Of a stretch of DNA of 64,000 nt, positions 22,901 through 34,865 are shown piece after piece. The notes beneath the pieces are model-generated. The model saw only the letters and a list, made by a program, of their open reading frames with translations, ran no database searches and was not told the DNA's origin. The first letter of the stretch is position 1. Every line of letters begins with the position of its first letter. A program made the translations under genes and the position numbers. Source of the DNA: Halictus rubicundus. Its lineage: Eukaryota; Arthropoda; Insecta; Hymenoptera; Halictidae. The stretch lies in contig NC_135157.1 in assembly GCF_050948215.1 (NCBI RefSeq), forward strand, positions 3,720,001 to 3,784,000, in the 5' to 3' direction.

Positions 22901-25900
22901 AATTTTAATGAATAAAATAAGATGTACTAAACTAATCTGTATAGAACAATTTGGTATCTGTAGTAAGGAGGAAGTCTCAAGATTATGTCAGTAAAATTTG
23001 AAAAGGATTCAACAGTGTAGGCAGAAGTTATGATATATTTATTAGAAACACGCGTAATAAGTGACTCACAAAAGTATTCGAACGCTGTAACGCTGTTCAT
23101 ATGTTTTCATCTTTCTTAGAAAGGAATGTACACATTACTACGAAATGAAAACATTAGTACGTTCAGTTGATGTTAAGGCATCGTTTCCGTAACAGCAACG
23201 TAGAACTGTGCACAGTAGTAGTTAAAATGAATACTAAAAAGTCAGAAACACAAAAGTGTGAAGGAGAAATGATACTTCGATTGCATAAGGATGGAAAATC
23301 ATATAACGAGATTGCAGAAATTATAAACAGAAGTGAGTCTACAATACATTATATTATTAAAAAATCATAAAATGGAGGAACAATTGCGAACAACGCTCGA
23401 TCGAAATAAAAAAAGATCCCACTGTATCCGCTCCTAAACTCACAAATATGGTAACCGATATGTTTCATAAAGAAGTTCATCTCGAATTATGTCGACGAAT
23501 CTTACGAAATAATGATTTTCATGGCAGTGTACCACGAAAGAAGCCATATATTAATGCGGTAAATCGAAAGAAAGACTGGCTTTTGCAAAAGCATACCTCA
23601 ATAAAGATCATTTTTTCTGGGATAAAGTCATCTTTTCGGATGAGTCTAAATTTAACATCTTTGCCTCAGATGGTCAAAATTATGTTTGGAGCAAACGAAA
23701 TACGGAATTGGAAATTAAAAATTTACACCAAACAGTGAAACACGGAGGTGGATCGGTTATGGTGTGGGGGTGCATGGCAGCAAGTGGCACCGGAAATTTG
23801 GTATTCATTGATGGAATACTCGATAAATATAAGTATTTAAATATTTTAAGGAACAACCTTAAAGAAAATGCCCGCAAATTAGGATTATTGGAAGACTTCC
23901 ACTTCCAACAAAATAACAATCCCAAGCGTACTGCAGGAATTGTGAAAGAATGGATCATATATAACACACGACATATGTTAACTACTCCACCGCAAAGTCC
24001 AGACATAAATCCAATTGAAAATTTATGGGCTGAAATCGGAAAAAGATTAAATAAATATCAAATAACTTCAAAGGAGGTATTGAAACAAAAAATCATAGAA
24101 GTATAGAATTCCATTCAGTGTACTTTTACAAAATCATTGGTTTATAGTATGGAACGTCGATTGAGACACATCGTTACTGCTAAAGGTGGTCCAATAAAAT
24201 ATTAACATTAAATAATTTAATAATATATGTAGCGTTCGATTACGTTTGTGAGTCACTTATTATGCGTGTTTCTAATAAATATATCATAACTTCTGCCTAC
24301 GTTGTTGAATCCTTTTATAATTTTACTGACATAATCTTGAGACTTACCCCTTACTGTAGATACCAAATTGTTCTATACAGATTAGTTTAGTACATCTTAT
24401 TCTATTCATTAAAATTTGTAAACGTAAGCGTTCGAATACTTTCCTGAGCCACTGTAAGTAGACGGGACAATGGAGATCTAGAAGTTGTCAGTTAGGAGTC
24501 CAGACGTCACTCTGTCAGTTGTCCGTTCTTAAAATAAAACCCTTACAACAAATATCGCGTGTTCACTGAACCAGACCTTAACCACACTTACCATAAAGTT
24601 GTAACACTGATGTATCTGGTAAATGTTTTTGCAACGCATCATGTGATTCTTGTTTCAACGTAGCACCACCAATCATGAGGAATTTTAGGTTCGAAAGATC
24701 ATAGTTCGATAAACCCTTGTACCTAACGAATCGGTTGGCCATACTGGTGCTCAACATTAACCACGAAACCTGCGGCACAATAATTAATAAATTAGAAATC
24801 AGCTAATACGATGAAATTAAACGGAACCTAAAATGTGAGAACATATTTTTTTAAATTCCACATTCTACGTTTCGAATAAAACCTGCTAGAAAGTTTCCTA
24901 ATTTTTTCGATCCCTGGTAGATAATACGTTCAAATAGCAAAACGATTGGTGACTCGAACATTTAGACAAATGATGTTTTGACATAGCAGAAATCCTGCTG
25001 AAATAATGAAACAGAAATTGAATAAGTGTCTAGTAGAAAGGCATGTATGTCGTGCTTCGTGCAATTTGCAGGAAGATGTAAAAAGAATTCGTTGCTCCAT
25101 GCAGCAATGAAAGAATTGGACAGTGTAACATTCTACTATAGTTACAACATAAAACCGCTAGTACCATTGTTAGGTACTAACAGCTTCGTGAAAATAATTT
25201 TAGATTCACATTGGCATTCATTGCACGTAAAAATCCATTTTCGAAAATTTGTAATGTACATCATTCTTCTAGACACTTAATCAATTAATCAAGTACCTTG
25301 TATTTCTCCAAAATCTCGCACACTTTCTGTGGCTGGAATTCCGGAGGGATTATTTTCGTGACCCTGCTCGTGATAGCCAGGAAACTGAGAAACAATCCAC
25401 TAATCCAATACAAAGAACTGAACCACAATGGTATTTTATCGCTCATGCGCAATTGAGGCGATTGATTTAATGCATTTAAGAGCGTTCTATGAGTTAGTTC
25501 CACGCCCTTCGGCAAACCCGTGGTCCCGGAAGAGCAAAGTATGAACGCCGTGTCACTGAGATCCTCGATTTCCTGACACCGAAAGTTAGCCACCTCGGGT
25601 TTACTGTGACCTTGTAGAACATCCGAGAAGGATACAGTACCGGGATATTCGCCGAACGTGACGACCTTCGCCTCCAAATCTTCGATTTTCGCTGCATCCA
25701 GAATAACCCTCACCGATTTCTCATTTGCGAAAATCACTTTCGGCTCGGTTAATCTCATGAAATAACCAGCAAGATCTACAAATACGTGCAATCAGCATCA
25801 TAATAATGTAAAACAAGACCTGTACAAACATTGCTTGCGTACTACATAATATCACCATTACGTATAATTACAGTAAATTCTTATTACGAGTCAGTGCCAA

Positions 25901-28900
25901 CCTTACACTTTGGAGTCAGTGGAACTACCCACACCACCGAGGTGAGTGGCCGAAGCTCGAGAGCCATCGCTGCCATAACATTGTCGGCTATATCGGTGTG
26001 AGACCAGAGGACTACTACTAATCCAATTACAAATTTCTTTATTTTCCGTTATTTTTATGAAACTTTCACTAACATATTCGTCACATTTTGCTGATTAAAA
26101 TGAAACCAAATATGATAAAATTCCGATGATATTTACTTGTGTAATGAACGATGGAAGTCTTCCCATAACAATTACATTAACGGAAAATTAGTGTAAATGT
26201 GATCCGATTTATACCGCGTTTGGTATTATTTTAATCAGTATAATGCCGCCAATATATTGGTGAAAGTCTCATAAGAAAAATAATTAATAATAAAGAAGTT
26301 AAATTTTTGTCGCGGCGGCCGCAACTCTCCGCGTCTCTTTCTTTCCCATAAGCTGTCTTCTCTGCGTTCGAAAATTTCGTCGCTCATTACACAAGTAAAT
26401 ATCATCGGGCTTATATCATATTTGACTTCATTTTAATCAGAAAAATGCCACGAATATGTTAGTGAATGTTTTATAAAAAAATAACGAAAAATAAAGAAGT
26501 TTATAATTGGATTAGTAGTCTTCTGGTCTCACACCGATATAGCCGACAATGTTGTGGCACACTCCTCGGCGGCGACGGCTTCCGAGCTTCGCTGTCGCTT
26601 AGTGGCCATAGGTTTTTTATGACTTATAGACGGATATGACTCTTAGGTTTCCAGCGTGCCCTGTGTATTTCAAATGCGACGCTCGGCGAGAACCTCCGAT
26701 TTCGTATAAGGGTCAGTAAAAAGAACGGCGGGACTGACTCGTAATGAGAATTTACTGTAGACGATACAATGTGCAGTGACTCATATAAATAAAGAAGAGT
26801 AGTGTCTATTGGATAAATTATGAAATTCAAAATTGAATGACTTTTTTCAAACTTTCTGGAATCTTATGGGCGTCTGTATTAACTCTGTTTTAGATAATTA
26901 AAAAAAGGCAAAATATTTTTTAGTATGGGAAAATTCAGATTACTTTTTTGTTAACGTAAACGTACAGTACATCTGTATACATACATAAATCTCTATCGAG
27001 ATTTTCTAAATGTAAACACAAAATTATCTAATTTACATAATCAATTATTTGTATATTAATGTTATTGTTTCGTATCAATTATGCTATTAACTCGAGAATA
27101 TAAAATGTGGTATGTATGCTTCAATGCCATATTGTTAATTTGGAGTACCACAGATGAAATATAATTTGGAATATTCCAGTGACTGCATAATTATAAACGT
27201 TAGTAAGCAAAAAACAGCATGAATAAGAACAGACACTCCTAAGGAAGACATTGTTACATACAGTGCAACAATGTTAAAAGTGTAGTCCAATTCTTACTAG
27301 TATTAACTCCATCATCCCAAGGATTGATTATTGCCCCGATAAAAACGGCGGCGATGCACGGAATAAAGCTATCGAGGTGATTGTGTGTTGAAATTGCAAC
27401 AATGTCTCCTTTGCCCACTCCTTCTTTTTTTAACCAGAGAGCGCATTTCACCGAACGATCCAGCATATTCGCGTATGTATCTTCTTCTCCTGTGATGACA
27501 TCCACCTGTAACATTCGATCAGAGTTGTGCAAAAGTACAATTGAATTACTCCATAAATTATAACTACAAAACAGAATACAACTTCGTGTATGTCAACGAA
27601 GTTTCAGTGAACGATTTTATTGATATCTTAATTCTTTGAATTTTTATAGATATTCACATTTGGTTTTCTTCAGCGAAACATACAATTTTGTCTTTAACCC
27701 CTTGCCGTGCGATTTTCGTCACGCGCTACAACGATTAGAATTTTTTATTACCAATATTTTCACGAAAGACAAAAATGAATTTATACCTATTGTACGCCTA
27801 CATTGATTTTAATGCTTAAATTTTGGTTAGAAAATAGGAGAATTTTATTATGTTTTGAAAGAAAGGAATTCTGCTCATTATTTATATTATTATATTCTAC
27901 ATAGGACGAATCATTTAAGACGGTGAAAATATTTCCGTTGTAATATACAATGTGTTTAAAATAATCGTTCAAGATTCAAATAGTAGATACATGGGACATG
28001 CCATTTATTTTCGAAATAAATGGTCAGGAAATTTTTAGACGAACAAGGATTACTTGGGATTTGGTAGCAAAACGTGGTTAGCACATGAAAATATTGGTAC
28101 ATTTTGATTAATACCCGGACTCCAGGTATTACATATCTCAGAACCAGTGTCGCCAGACAGAGGAAATGGAGGGGAAATGGAGGGGAAATGGAGGGGAATA
28201 CAGTTACCCTCTCTCTGCCATTACGCCACGTGACCAGTCCGTGGCGGAAGCGTGGGGATGCTCGTCGTCATGGAAGGGGTAAGGTGGAGAAGACTGGTCT
28301 CGCTGACCATGGCGTTGTCGACAGAATTCTATGCCGTTGGAATGCATAAATAATTCTATGCCGGCTATTATTATATAAAATGTGTTTTAAATTGCAACGT
28401 AAGTAATGTTTTGAATTTGGTGCTTCAGAATGACTTTTGTAATAACCTAACATACAAACAGTATTGCACTCCTATGAATTGTAAGAATATGAAACGCACA
28501 TAATCTCACTAATCGTTTTCAATTATTGCTCCGTCATCGCTACAAAGTTCATATCCTAATGACTCCAATGTACAACTCTGTGTACAACTCATCTGTTTCA
28601 TAAGACAAGTTCACTTTGAAACCTTTCCGTACATAACTAATTGTTCATGTCTATTATGAGTAGACTACGGAGTTTACGCATTCATGACAACAGTGAGTAG
28701 ATCAGACACAAAACAGCAAAAACATTTAAAGATTCTGATAATCTTATTGTACATTTCAGCTCATTAAGATTGTTGTAACTTCTGTGTCTTACAAGTACTA
28801 CGGACAATTTTCATTTTGCATAAAAATGCGTCTACTTATAACTAACATAAACCTTTCAAAACATATTAAATTAGAGGCTTAGATAAAAATGTCGTAAGAA

Positions 28901-31900
28901 ACGATCTTTACTATTTTCTTCGCAATGTCTACCAATCATAATTTTCTAAACAAATTCTTTTTTATCTAGACATCATCTAGTAAACTAATCTTTCTAGCAT
29001 CTAAAATAAAATCAAGTGGTATGATGCAATTTTTCAAAAATTATACTGTTTTAAAAGATGTACGGAAATTTGCTTAACTAATTCTATGTACATATATACA
29101 TTTAGAGAAATTAAAAGAAATAAGAGTAGAATGTACACTGATATTCGAATTATTTTTGGTCAGTCTTTTTACATCCGGAAAATTTTACATGATGATCTTC
29201 CTAACCAACAATGGTTGAGCATCTCGTGACTCACAACATTTATAGCAATCTCAGTGATAAGCACGGATTTACACAAAAGTTACGACACAGTGTACGAGAC
29301 TGATTACACCCATGCACATGGTTGTTGAAAACATAGGTGAAGAACTAAAATTATTCTAAATGCACTGAAAATATTCCGATGGCTTTAAGATCGTCACCAA
29401 CGATACTTTTGTTAGTGTATAAAAGAAAACAATATGACTTTGCACAATATCATAATTCGAAAATAGCTTGATATATTAAAAATACAAAAATCTGAGAATT
29501 TATTTTTATTGTATTTTAAGAATAACACTATTCTACTAATTGGAACGTTGCAACAAATAGTTATATTATTATTGTGTTCAAAAGGATATCTTTGCAAAAC
29601 TGTTCAGACCTTCTTTTTAAACTGTGGCTGGTATTATTTCATTATGCTTCCTAAATGATAAGAAAGCAATTACGAGATTCAAAGATATTTAAGTCTTAAC
29701 TTTCCTTCGGTAAGTAGTACATGTTTGAGTAGAGCTATAAATATAGTAGTTAGTTAAGCATTTAGTGCTTACTTGGCACTTTTCTGAAGTGTGATCGCGA
29801 AAAGAACAACGTCACGTAAAGTACAATTATATTTAATACATACTGTTCGTGCGTTATCATTTGATGATAAGATAATTTTAAGGTGAATAAAAATAGAAAA
29901 ACAGAAAAGAGATATTTTATTCAGATACATCCTCTTAACGCACTAGCATGGCCACGGCTACAATCACGGCTGGCCGCACGGTGACGAACATGAATGTACC
30001 AACGCCAGCCGTGGCTAGTGCGAGTTTGGATTAATAACCAAAGTTCAAGATGAGGCCTGACGTAACTTTGTTAATTAGGCACTTGAAGGCCTGAAGGTGT
30101 AATGATATAATCATTGTCAGCGATATAAATATACACATGGAACTCTCCATGCTATCAATTATTTCTAAGACCTTGAATTTCCTACTCATCGAAGAAGACA
30201 ACTCAAGTCGAAAGAACGACAATGATTCCAAACATATCTTATAAATAAGTCGTATATTGTTATTATAAAATTAGATGAAATTGTACGTTAATCGTTAGTC
30301 TGTAGATTTTTATGTACACTAAAAATTGTCCAAGTCAATTAGTAAAAAGTAGAAATTGCATAAAAATGAATGTTTTAGATGAATCTAAAATAGTTTCACG
30401 ATATTGTTATTATCATAAATTTACGAAATCCGCAGTCCATTAACCATGTATGGACCACGATGATTGTCAACTAGGAAGACATTTTACAATTAACAAAATT
30501 AAACTTTATATTAACCCTTTCGAGACGGTATTTTTTCAAATATAGGTTCCCATATAACATGAGAAAAAATCTGTTTAAGTTGCAGTAAATTGCAGAATAA
30601 ATGTATAAAAGATTGTTTAAAAAGATTGAGCACTGACTGCTATAGAAGATGCATATACAGGGTGTCCGTCTATAAATGTCCCAGCAAATATTTCGTAACT
30701 GGTTGAAGTTACAAGAAAGTTTAATAAGACAAAGCACGGTTTTAAGTCTTTTACAATGTGCATGTAAACTGTTCTTTTTTACTCGTGACCTTTGCGAGTT
30801 ATAAAGGCCACCATGGTTTTTTTAAATTCATACCCCCATTTTTTTACACATTTATGAAGTAGAAGTCATTTAAAATCAAAATCATATTAGGTAAAAAATT
30901 GATATTACGCATTGTTTACGAGATGATCGGCATTTGAGGTATCGAAGAATTAACTGGATTGTAAGTATTTTTGAATTTGATTTGGAATGTCAAAGGGGTT
31001 GAGAAAGCATACAAATAATTTTTTTATGAAACATTTATCATTAATTCATAAATTGCTCGAAACTTGTACCATCATGATCGATACAGTATACAACACTTTT
31101 ATGTAATGCTTTCAATAGCTATAGTTATCTTGTTACATAAGTTTTCTACATTTTCCGGAACAGTAACGTAGACAGTGTCTTTAATGTATGAGGAAGAAGT
31201 CACAAGGTGTTAAATCACCTTGGGTGATCTGTCATTCAAAATATTGACTACAGCACGCGTATTGTGTGCACAATATCTTCTTCAGAAAATGAATATCATT
31301 GCGATAATTTAATCGAAGCCAATAACAGAATGTTAATCTGCGATCTGCGTCTCCTTCGCATAAAGATTGTACTGAATTGTCACGATACGGTTACAATTTA
31401 TGCTTTTTTAATATAGCATGCACGTTAGTGTCTACGCCCTTGCCTTGTTAATGATCCATTCAGACGTAAATTATCTTCAATTCGTCTAAACATACAACTA
31501 TTTGGTATTCTTCATTCTGGATACTTTTGTTGGTATAATAATTGTGCTTCATTACTATTACGACCACTTAAGATCCGTCTTGGTAGATCCGATGAGTCTT
31601 AAGTCTGCGATTAAACTTGTCACATTTTTTGCTCTGTATTATCGATATTATGAATTCTGATGCCAGCAACGTGCTTCAAGTTTTTAGCTTTATTTCTCAA
31701 TTTGTAGCTGGAGATATTTTCCAGCGCGTGCTACTTTCGATTTCATCCAGAAAACTCATACAGTGGCATAAATATGCTTGGATTCCACGGCCTGCACATC
31801 GTCAATTTTTGACCTACTTCTAACGCTTATATTACCAAATATCTGCATAATCTCGTCAGCTCATCACCAGCGCGCACTAGATTGAACCTTTCTCTTTCGA

Positions 31901-33199
31901 ATGAGCCTTTTCCGAGCGAAAAATATTCTCATATAAGGACCAAAAGTTGAGTCACGTAAAACCATTTTTCGCCTATTTTTGTCGGTAATGTGGTCAATAA
32001 TGTCACTCAACCTTATCGCGAATCTACGGAGTCTAGGCTTTTAAATTCCACATTTCAAGCATATCACACTTTTCAGCAATTGAAAACATCTTTATTTTGT
32101 GATATTCAATATGATACACATTCGTTGAATACATGTAGATGATTAACATGTCTACCTGTAAGCTACTTCCAAATATTTACTTTACAACCAGCAGTTCACC
32201 GAATTGAAGGTTATTATGTTAGACGTAAGAGGTTTCAAAATATTATCTGATAAATAAGTACCGTTTTCCAAATTATGGTATGGAAAGTCGACATAACACG
32301 CATACTCTAATTCGATGATCATCGATACGAAAATTGCACACAATTTTTCAAGAATACTTATACGATTTTCTGCATTACCAATTTTTGTTAAAACAACATT
32401 CTCCGACGAGATAGTGCTGCAGCACACATTACGTATGTTGTGGTCATCTTTTTGAACGATAGCCTTTCTGTATCGACCATGATGGTACAAGTTTTGAGCA
32501 ATTTATGACTTAATAATAAATGTTTCAGAAAACAATTATTTGTATACTTCCTCAACCTCTTTGACATTCCAAATCAAATTCAGAAACTTAAAAATTGATG
32601 TACGATTTTTTTTTTAGTCGTTCGATCGAGATTAGAATGAGAGGAGTGCCGCCAATTTTATAGTAGTATAAATTACACTATACACAACCGGCTTTACATA
32701 ACCAAATTTATTTAACCAAATTTCGTTTTTGTTCCATAAAACTGTGAAAACAATCGTACATCAAGTTTCATTCGCGAAAAAAAAATTTTTGAAAGTTTTT
32801 CGAGTCGTTTAAATTTGCAGCATTTTTGAGGTGAAATGGGTCTTCAGTATCCTACCTGCTACATCGTGTAAAAACATCTTAGAGGAAAATAAATACCGGG
32901 AAATGGAAACCGGGCGTTACTACCTAATTTCTAAGTTGAATTTGGGGCTTGTGTCGTTGGGCCAACTGGTAACCTTACGATTATGCAGTGCCAACTTGCA
33001 GGTGTGTCCCACCATTCTCGTGCTGCAGATCGTGCAGTTCCGAGACCCATATAGGCTTCTACCAAGACTATCTTTATGTTCGTCTAAACTTGGCTGTCCG
33101 AGGATCCCCCTTCCTTCCCTTCTGTCTTTCTCATTTGCGCAAGGCTGTCGTTTCCCTTACGAGTGAGTGTGTTTGTGAGAGCGAGAGCGAGAGCGAGAG

Positions 33200-33250
<51 letters not shown>

Positions 33251-34218
33251 TCGCGCGTAGCTATCGTTCGTAAGATATTGCGGTGATTGACCCTTAATTT
33301 TGAGAACCCGGCTACCGTTTCTCGAACTACTCTGCAGTGCTGTATAGTAGCGTACAGAATATGTAAATACACAGTCACATGTTTATATGACGACACTTGG
33401 GAACCACCCACTTTGTCGAAGTCGATAATCAGCCATGAGTCAATCATCAGCATCATCCTCCATCGAGTAACCCAGACCTAACCAAAATTCATTTAAAAGC
33501 TGTACAAACCTAACCCTACGTGGGGTAACAATCTACAAATGGGATTGTTTACCAATTTTGACAAGTTTCAAATATGTTATCTGGGATGTGATTCTAAACA
33601 ACTTTTCCCAGATATTTGTAAAAACTGTTATGTCGGCTACAGCGAACTCTGTCTTTTTAAACGAAGTTTGGTTAGGTCTGGGTTGAATTTTCAGGGAAGG
33701 TTAGGCTAAAACACGTGTTCGGTTAATTAAAAAGGGCAGAATTCTCTGTAGTGGATTAAAATAATTTAAGGATCCCAATCTATTATTTTCATATTGTTAA
33801 AATTATTGAAGTAAAAATGAAATGCCTGTTTCGCTCCAGTCTCCTGCTATTGTCGCAGACAATTTTTATTTAGCATAAAAATTCGGAGTCCAATGCTGAC
33901 ACGAACGCGAGACAGTTTACACATTTAAGTCGAAGAGTTTGACAGTTAAACTATCCACTGATCATACCTGTCCTATGAAACTCGGATCTTTCTTCAGCGT
34001 GTCGTATAACAGGTCTCCACTGGATCCATATTCGGAACTGTACCTCATCTTTTTCCCTATGAGCACATTGTTTTCAATAGTGAATTCCTTCTCGGTTGGC
34101 TTCTGCGAGCAACAATATAGTCAAACATTATTTAAAGCACATTCTTCCACAAACAACTTGAATATCGTCTTTGTGGTTGTGATCACCGGCAGACCAGATG
34201 CCTTACATTTTCTTCCAT
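19951..34218 (-). CDS. Gene B: luciferase-like / 4-coumarate-CoA-ligase-like acyl-CoA synthetase, 8 exons, 541 aa
   Basis: Exons in transcript order: 34207-34218, 33968-34102, 27298-27505, 25297-25775, 24592-24769, 21734-21955, 20812-21041, 19951-20112 (1626 nt; same intron phases as gene A). Intron 2 is 6.5 kb and full of repeat relics. The first exon codes only MEEN, then joins KPTEKEFTIENNV. Seen: SSGTTGLPKGVELTHR loop, YGMTETSG, WMHTGDLAYYNEEG, VDRIKDIIKYRGHQ, and TGKISR with the catalytic Lys. Divergent points: SLYWISGL where luciferase has its His-His-Gly segment, GHQIVPTAIE in place of GYQ...SEIE, and a C-terminus SMAIP with no SKL signal. All adenylation motifs are intact, so it is probably an active enzyme with a different acyl substrate from A and C. 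This is the most divergent of the three. Confidence 0.85.
22182..22576. mobile_element. TA-flanked MITE in gene B intron 5
   Basis: Inverted ends (CAGGATGATTCAGCTAAGTC on the left; complement of CAGGGTAATTCAGCTGTCTG on the right) are each flanked by TA (22180-22181, 22577-22578). Length is 395 bp with no coding capacity, which fits a Tc1/mariner-class MITE. Confidence 0.7.
22863..24454 (+). mobile_element. Tc1-like transposon with IR/DR ends, near complete
   Basis: TA target duplications at 22861-22862 and 24455-24456 enclose 1592 bp. Terminal inverted repeats are ~225 bp, and each holds two direct copies of the transposase-site motif (outer GGCTCACGAAAGTATTCGAA, inner GACTCACAAAAGTATTCGAA), the IR/DR layout known from fish and insect Tc1 elements. 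Long inverted repeats remain well matched, so insertion may be fairly recent. It sits in gene B intron 5. Confidence 0.9.
23227..24106 (+). pseudogene. Tc1-like transposase, frameshifted, catalytic Asp changed
   Basis: The reading starts at 23227 with a helix-turn-helix region (EMILRLHKDGKSYNEIAEI, RSESTIHYIIKKS). It stops at 23370, shifts frame between ~23390 and 23700 (VIFSDESKF with the first catalytic Asp is readable there in another frame), and ends with a clean 133-codon block, 23708-24106. That block has VKHGGGSVMVWGCMA, then QQNNNPKRT where the family has an Asp, and PDINPIENLW with the catalytic Glu. Position two of the DD34E triad therefore reads Asn. The copy is dead on both counts. 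Confidence 0.88.
25871..26757. mobile_element. second palindromic element family, full copy
   Basis: TA-flanked ends (CAGTAAATTCTTATTACGAG at 25871, complement at 26738-26757). Long imperfect inverted arms share GTCGGCTATATCGGTGTGAG, TAATCCAATTA, and a TTTCACTAACATATTCG segment. A GC-rich patch (GTCGCGGCGGCCGCAACTC) lies near the middle. No open frame of note. It begins 95 bp upstream of exon 4 of gene B, inside intron 3. Confidence 0.78.
27520..27575. repeat. hAT-type MITE fragment beside a splice acceptor
   Basis: Starts CAGAGTTGTGCA and continues like 126-180 (a near match to TACAATTGAATTACTCC). In genes A and C the corresponding place reads straight on from the acceptor into different intron DNA. 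Here the repeat starts only 13 nt upstream of the AG of gene B exon 3, replacing the normal polypyrimidine/branch region. Confidence 0.55.
28162..28198. repeat. 11-bp tandem repeat (GGAAATGGAGG x3)
   Basis: Three perfect consecutive copies of an 11-bp purine-rich unit inside intron 2 of gene B. The surrounding ~200 bp (28140-28330) are more GC-rich than the intron and lack an open frame that looks coding. Confidence 0.85.
29939..30024. repeat. short imperfect hairpin
   Basis: CGCACTAGC..GGCCACGGCT at 29939-29959 can pair with AGCCGTGGCTAGTGCG at 30008-30023. It is a GC-rich island in an AT-rich intron (gene B intron 2). It may be a tiny MITE or a structured RNA site; nothing decides between them. 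Confidence 0.4.
30960..32592. mobile_element. composite DNA-transposon relic with inverted transposase tails
   Basis: DNA at 30960-31090 is the inverted copy of 32462-32592. Both carry the same transposase C-terminus (CIDHDGTSFEQFM then stop). On the minus strand, 31100-31230 reads DLTPCDFFL and, after a shift, DTVYVTVPENVENL. Further upstream, ~31380-31560 reads FRRIEDNLRLNGSLTRQGRR, the N-terminal part of the same transposase type. The catalytic middle is missing. The ~450-bp dispersed repeat (31605-32040) lies between the two tails. It all lies in gene B intron 2. An ORF at 32182-32490 minus is probably a by-product. Confidence 0.6.
31605..32040 (-). repeat. ~450-bp dispersed repeat, copy 2 (inverted)
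   Basis: Reverse complement of 12245-12710, matching from the CTCCGTAGATTCGCGATAAGG end through to AAAATGTGACAAGTTTA. It sits between the two inverted transposase tails of the composite relic. Confidence 0.75.
32600..32950. repeat. fragment of the GTGGGTTCAAG Tc1-derived family
   Basis: Shares TTCCATAAAACTGTGAAAAC, CATTTTTGAGGTGAAATGGG and the AACATCTTAGAGGAAAATAA region with 44270-44520. Both termini are missing. Confidence 0.5.
33177..33250. repeat. (GA)n microsatellite
   Basis: About 74 bp of GA dinucleotides with scattered GC interruptions at the left side, in intron 2 of gene B. Overlapping open frames that read Glu/Arg or Ser/Leu repeats are artefacts of this tract. Confidence 0.95.
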
Positions 34219-34239
34219 GCTGATCTTCGACGTGAGGAA

Positions 34240-34275
34240 GAGACTGACATCACACGACTGACATTCGATGCGAAT
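34240..34275 (-). promoter_or_regulatory. putative initiator region of gene B
   Basis: On the minus strand the block TCGAATGTCAGTCGTGTG, with TCAGT at 34257-34261, lies 39 nt before the ATG and matches the blocks upstream of genes A and C almost base for base. A second TCAGT follows about 14 nt downstream. No TATA-like element is seen 25-35 nt upstream, unlike genes A and C. Confidence 0.5.
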
Positions 34276-34573
34276 TTTCTCAACCTAGACGGTCTTGAAC
34301 GAGAACTGTTATACTGGGTCCACACTGCTGTTCGCGAACTGTTAAGCGCACTGTGGATCAAGTCCATGTGTGGATCCACATTAGACGGCCGCGCCTCCCC
34401 CCATCACGGAGTGGCAAACAGTACAGTGCAGTGAGTAGATCCATCACTGATACTCATTGAATGTGTACCGTTACTGGCTTGCGGACCGTGACTCCGCATA
34501 CCGGTTTCCATACAAGTGGGAAAATAGAATATTGTATTTGTTGTTTAAACGAAATCGTCAAGGAATAAATATA

Positions 34574-34865
34574 CAGGGTGAGTCACCAAACGCCTTTTCT
34601 GCCCTTGACCTTGAACGACCTTGGACTAATTATAGTCACTGAATTCCTAATGAAAGGGACTATCATTGTAGGTGTTTAAAAAAGGGTGGTTCCATTTAAA
34701 AAAGTCAAGGTGACCTTGATATCTCCAAAAAAATGACATAAAAGCAACATTTTTTTTGCATCGTGTCAGCCCCATTGTACCATTCAACTTTATCCTTACC
34801 ATATTTTACGTATCTTTAGAAACAACAAAGATATTTGAGGTGCTAACATTTGGTGACTCGCCCTG
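34574..34865. mobile_element. 292-bp MITE with TATA target duplication
   Basis: Inverted ends CAGGGTGAGTCACCAAACG (34574) and the complement of CAGGGCGAGTCACCAAATG (ending 34865) match at 17 of 19 positions and are flanked by TATA on both sides (34570-34573, 34866-34869). It is non-coding and lies ~350 bp upstream of gene B. Confidence 0.75.

Noticed and set aside
32182..32490. 102-codon minus frame that looks protein-like
   Set aside because: Lies within a decayed transposon whose recognisable coding strand here is plus. No motif found.
32988..33260. Frames with Glu/Arg or Ser/Leu repeats
   Set aside because: Pure artefact of the (GA)n tract. The same applies at 39570-39833.
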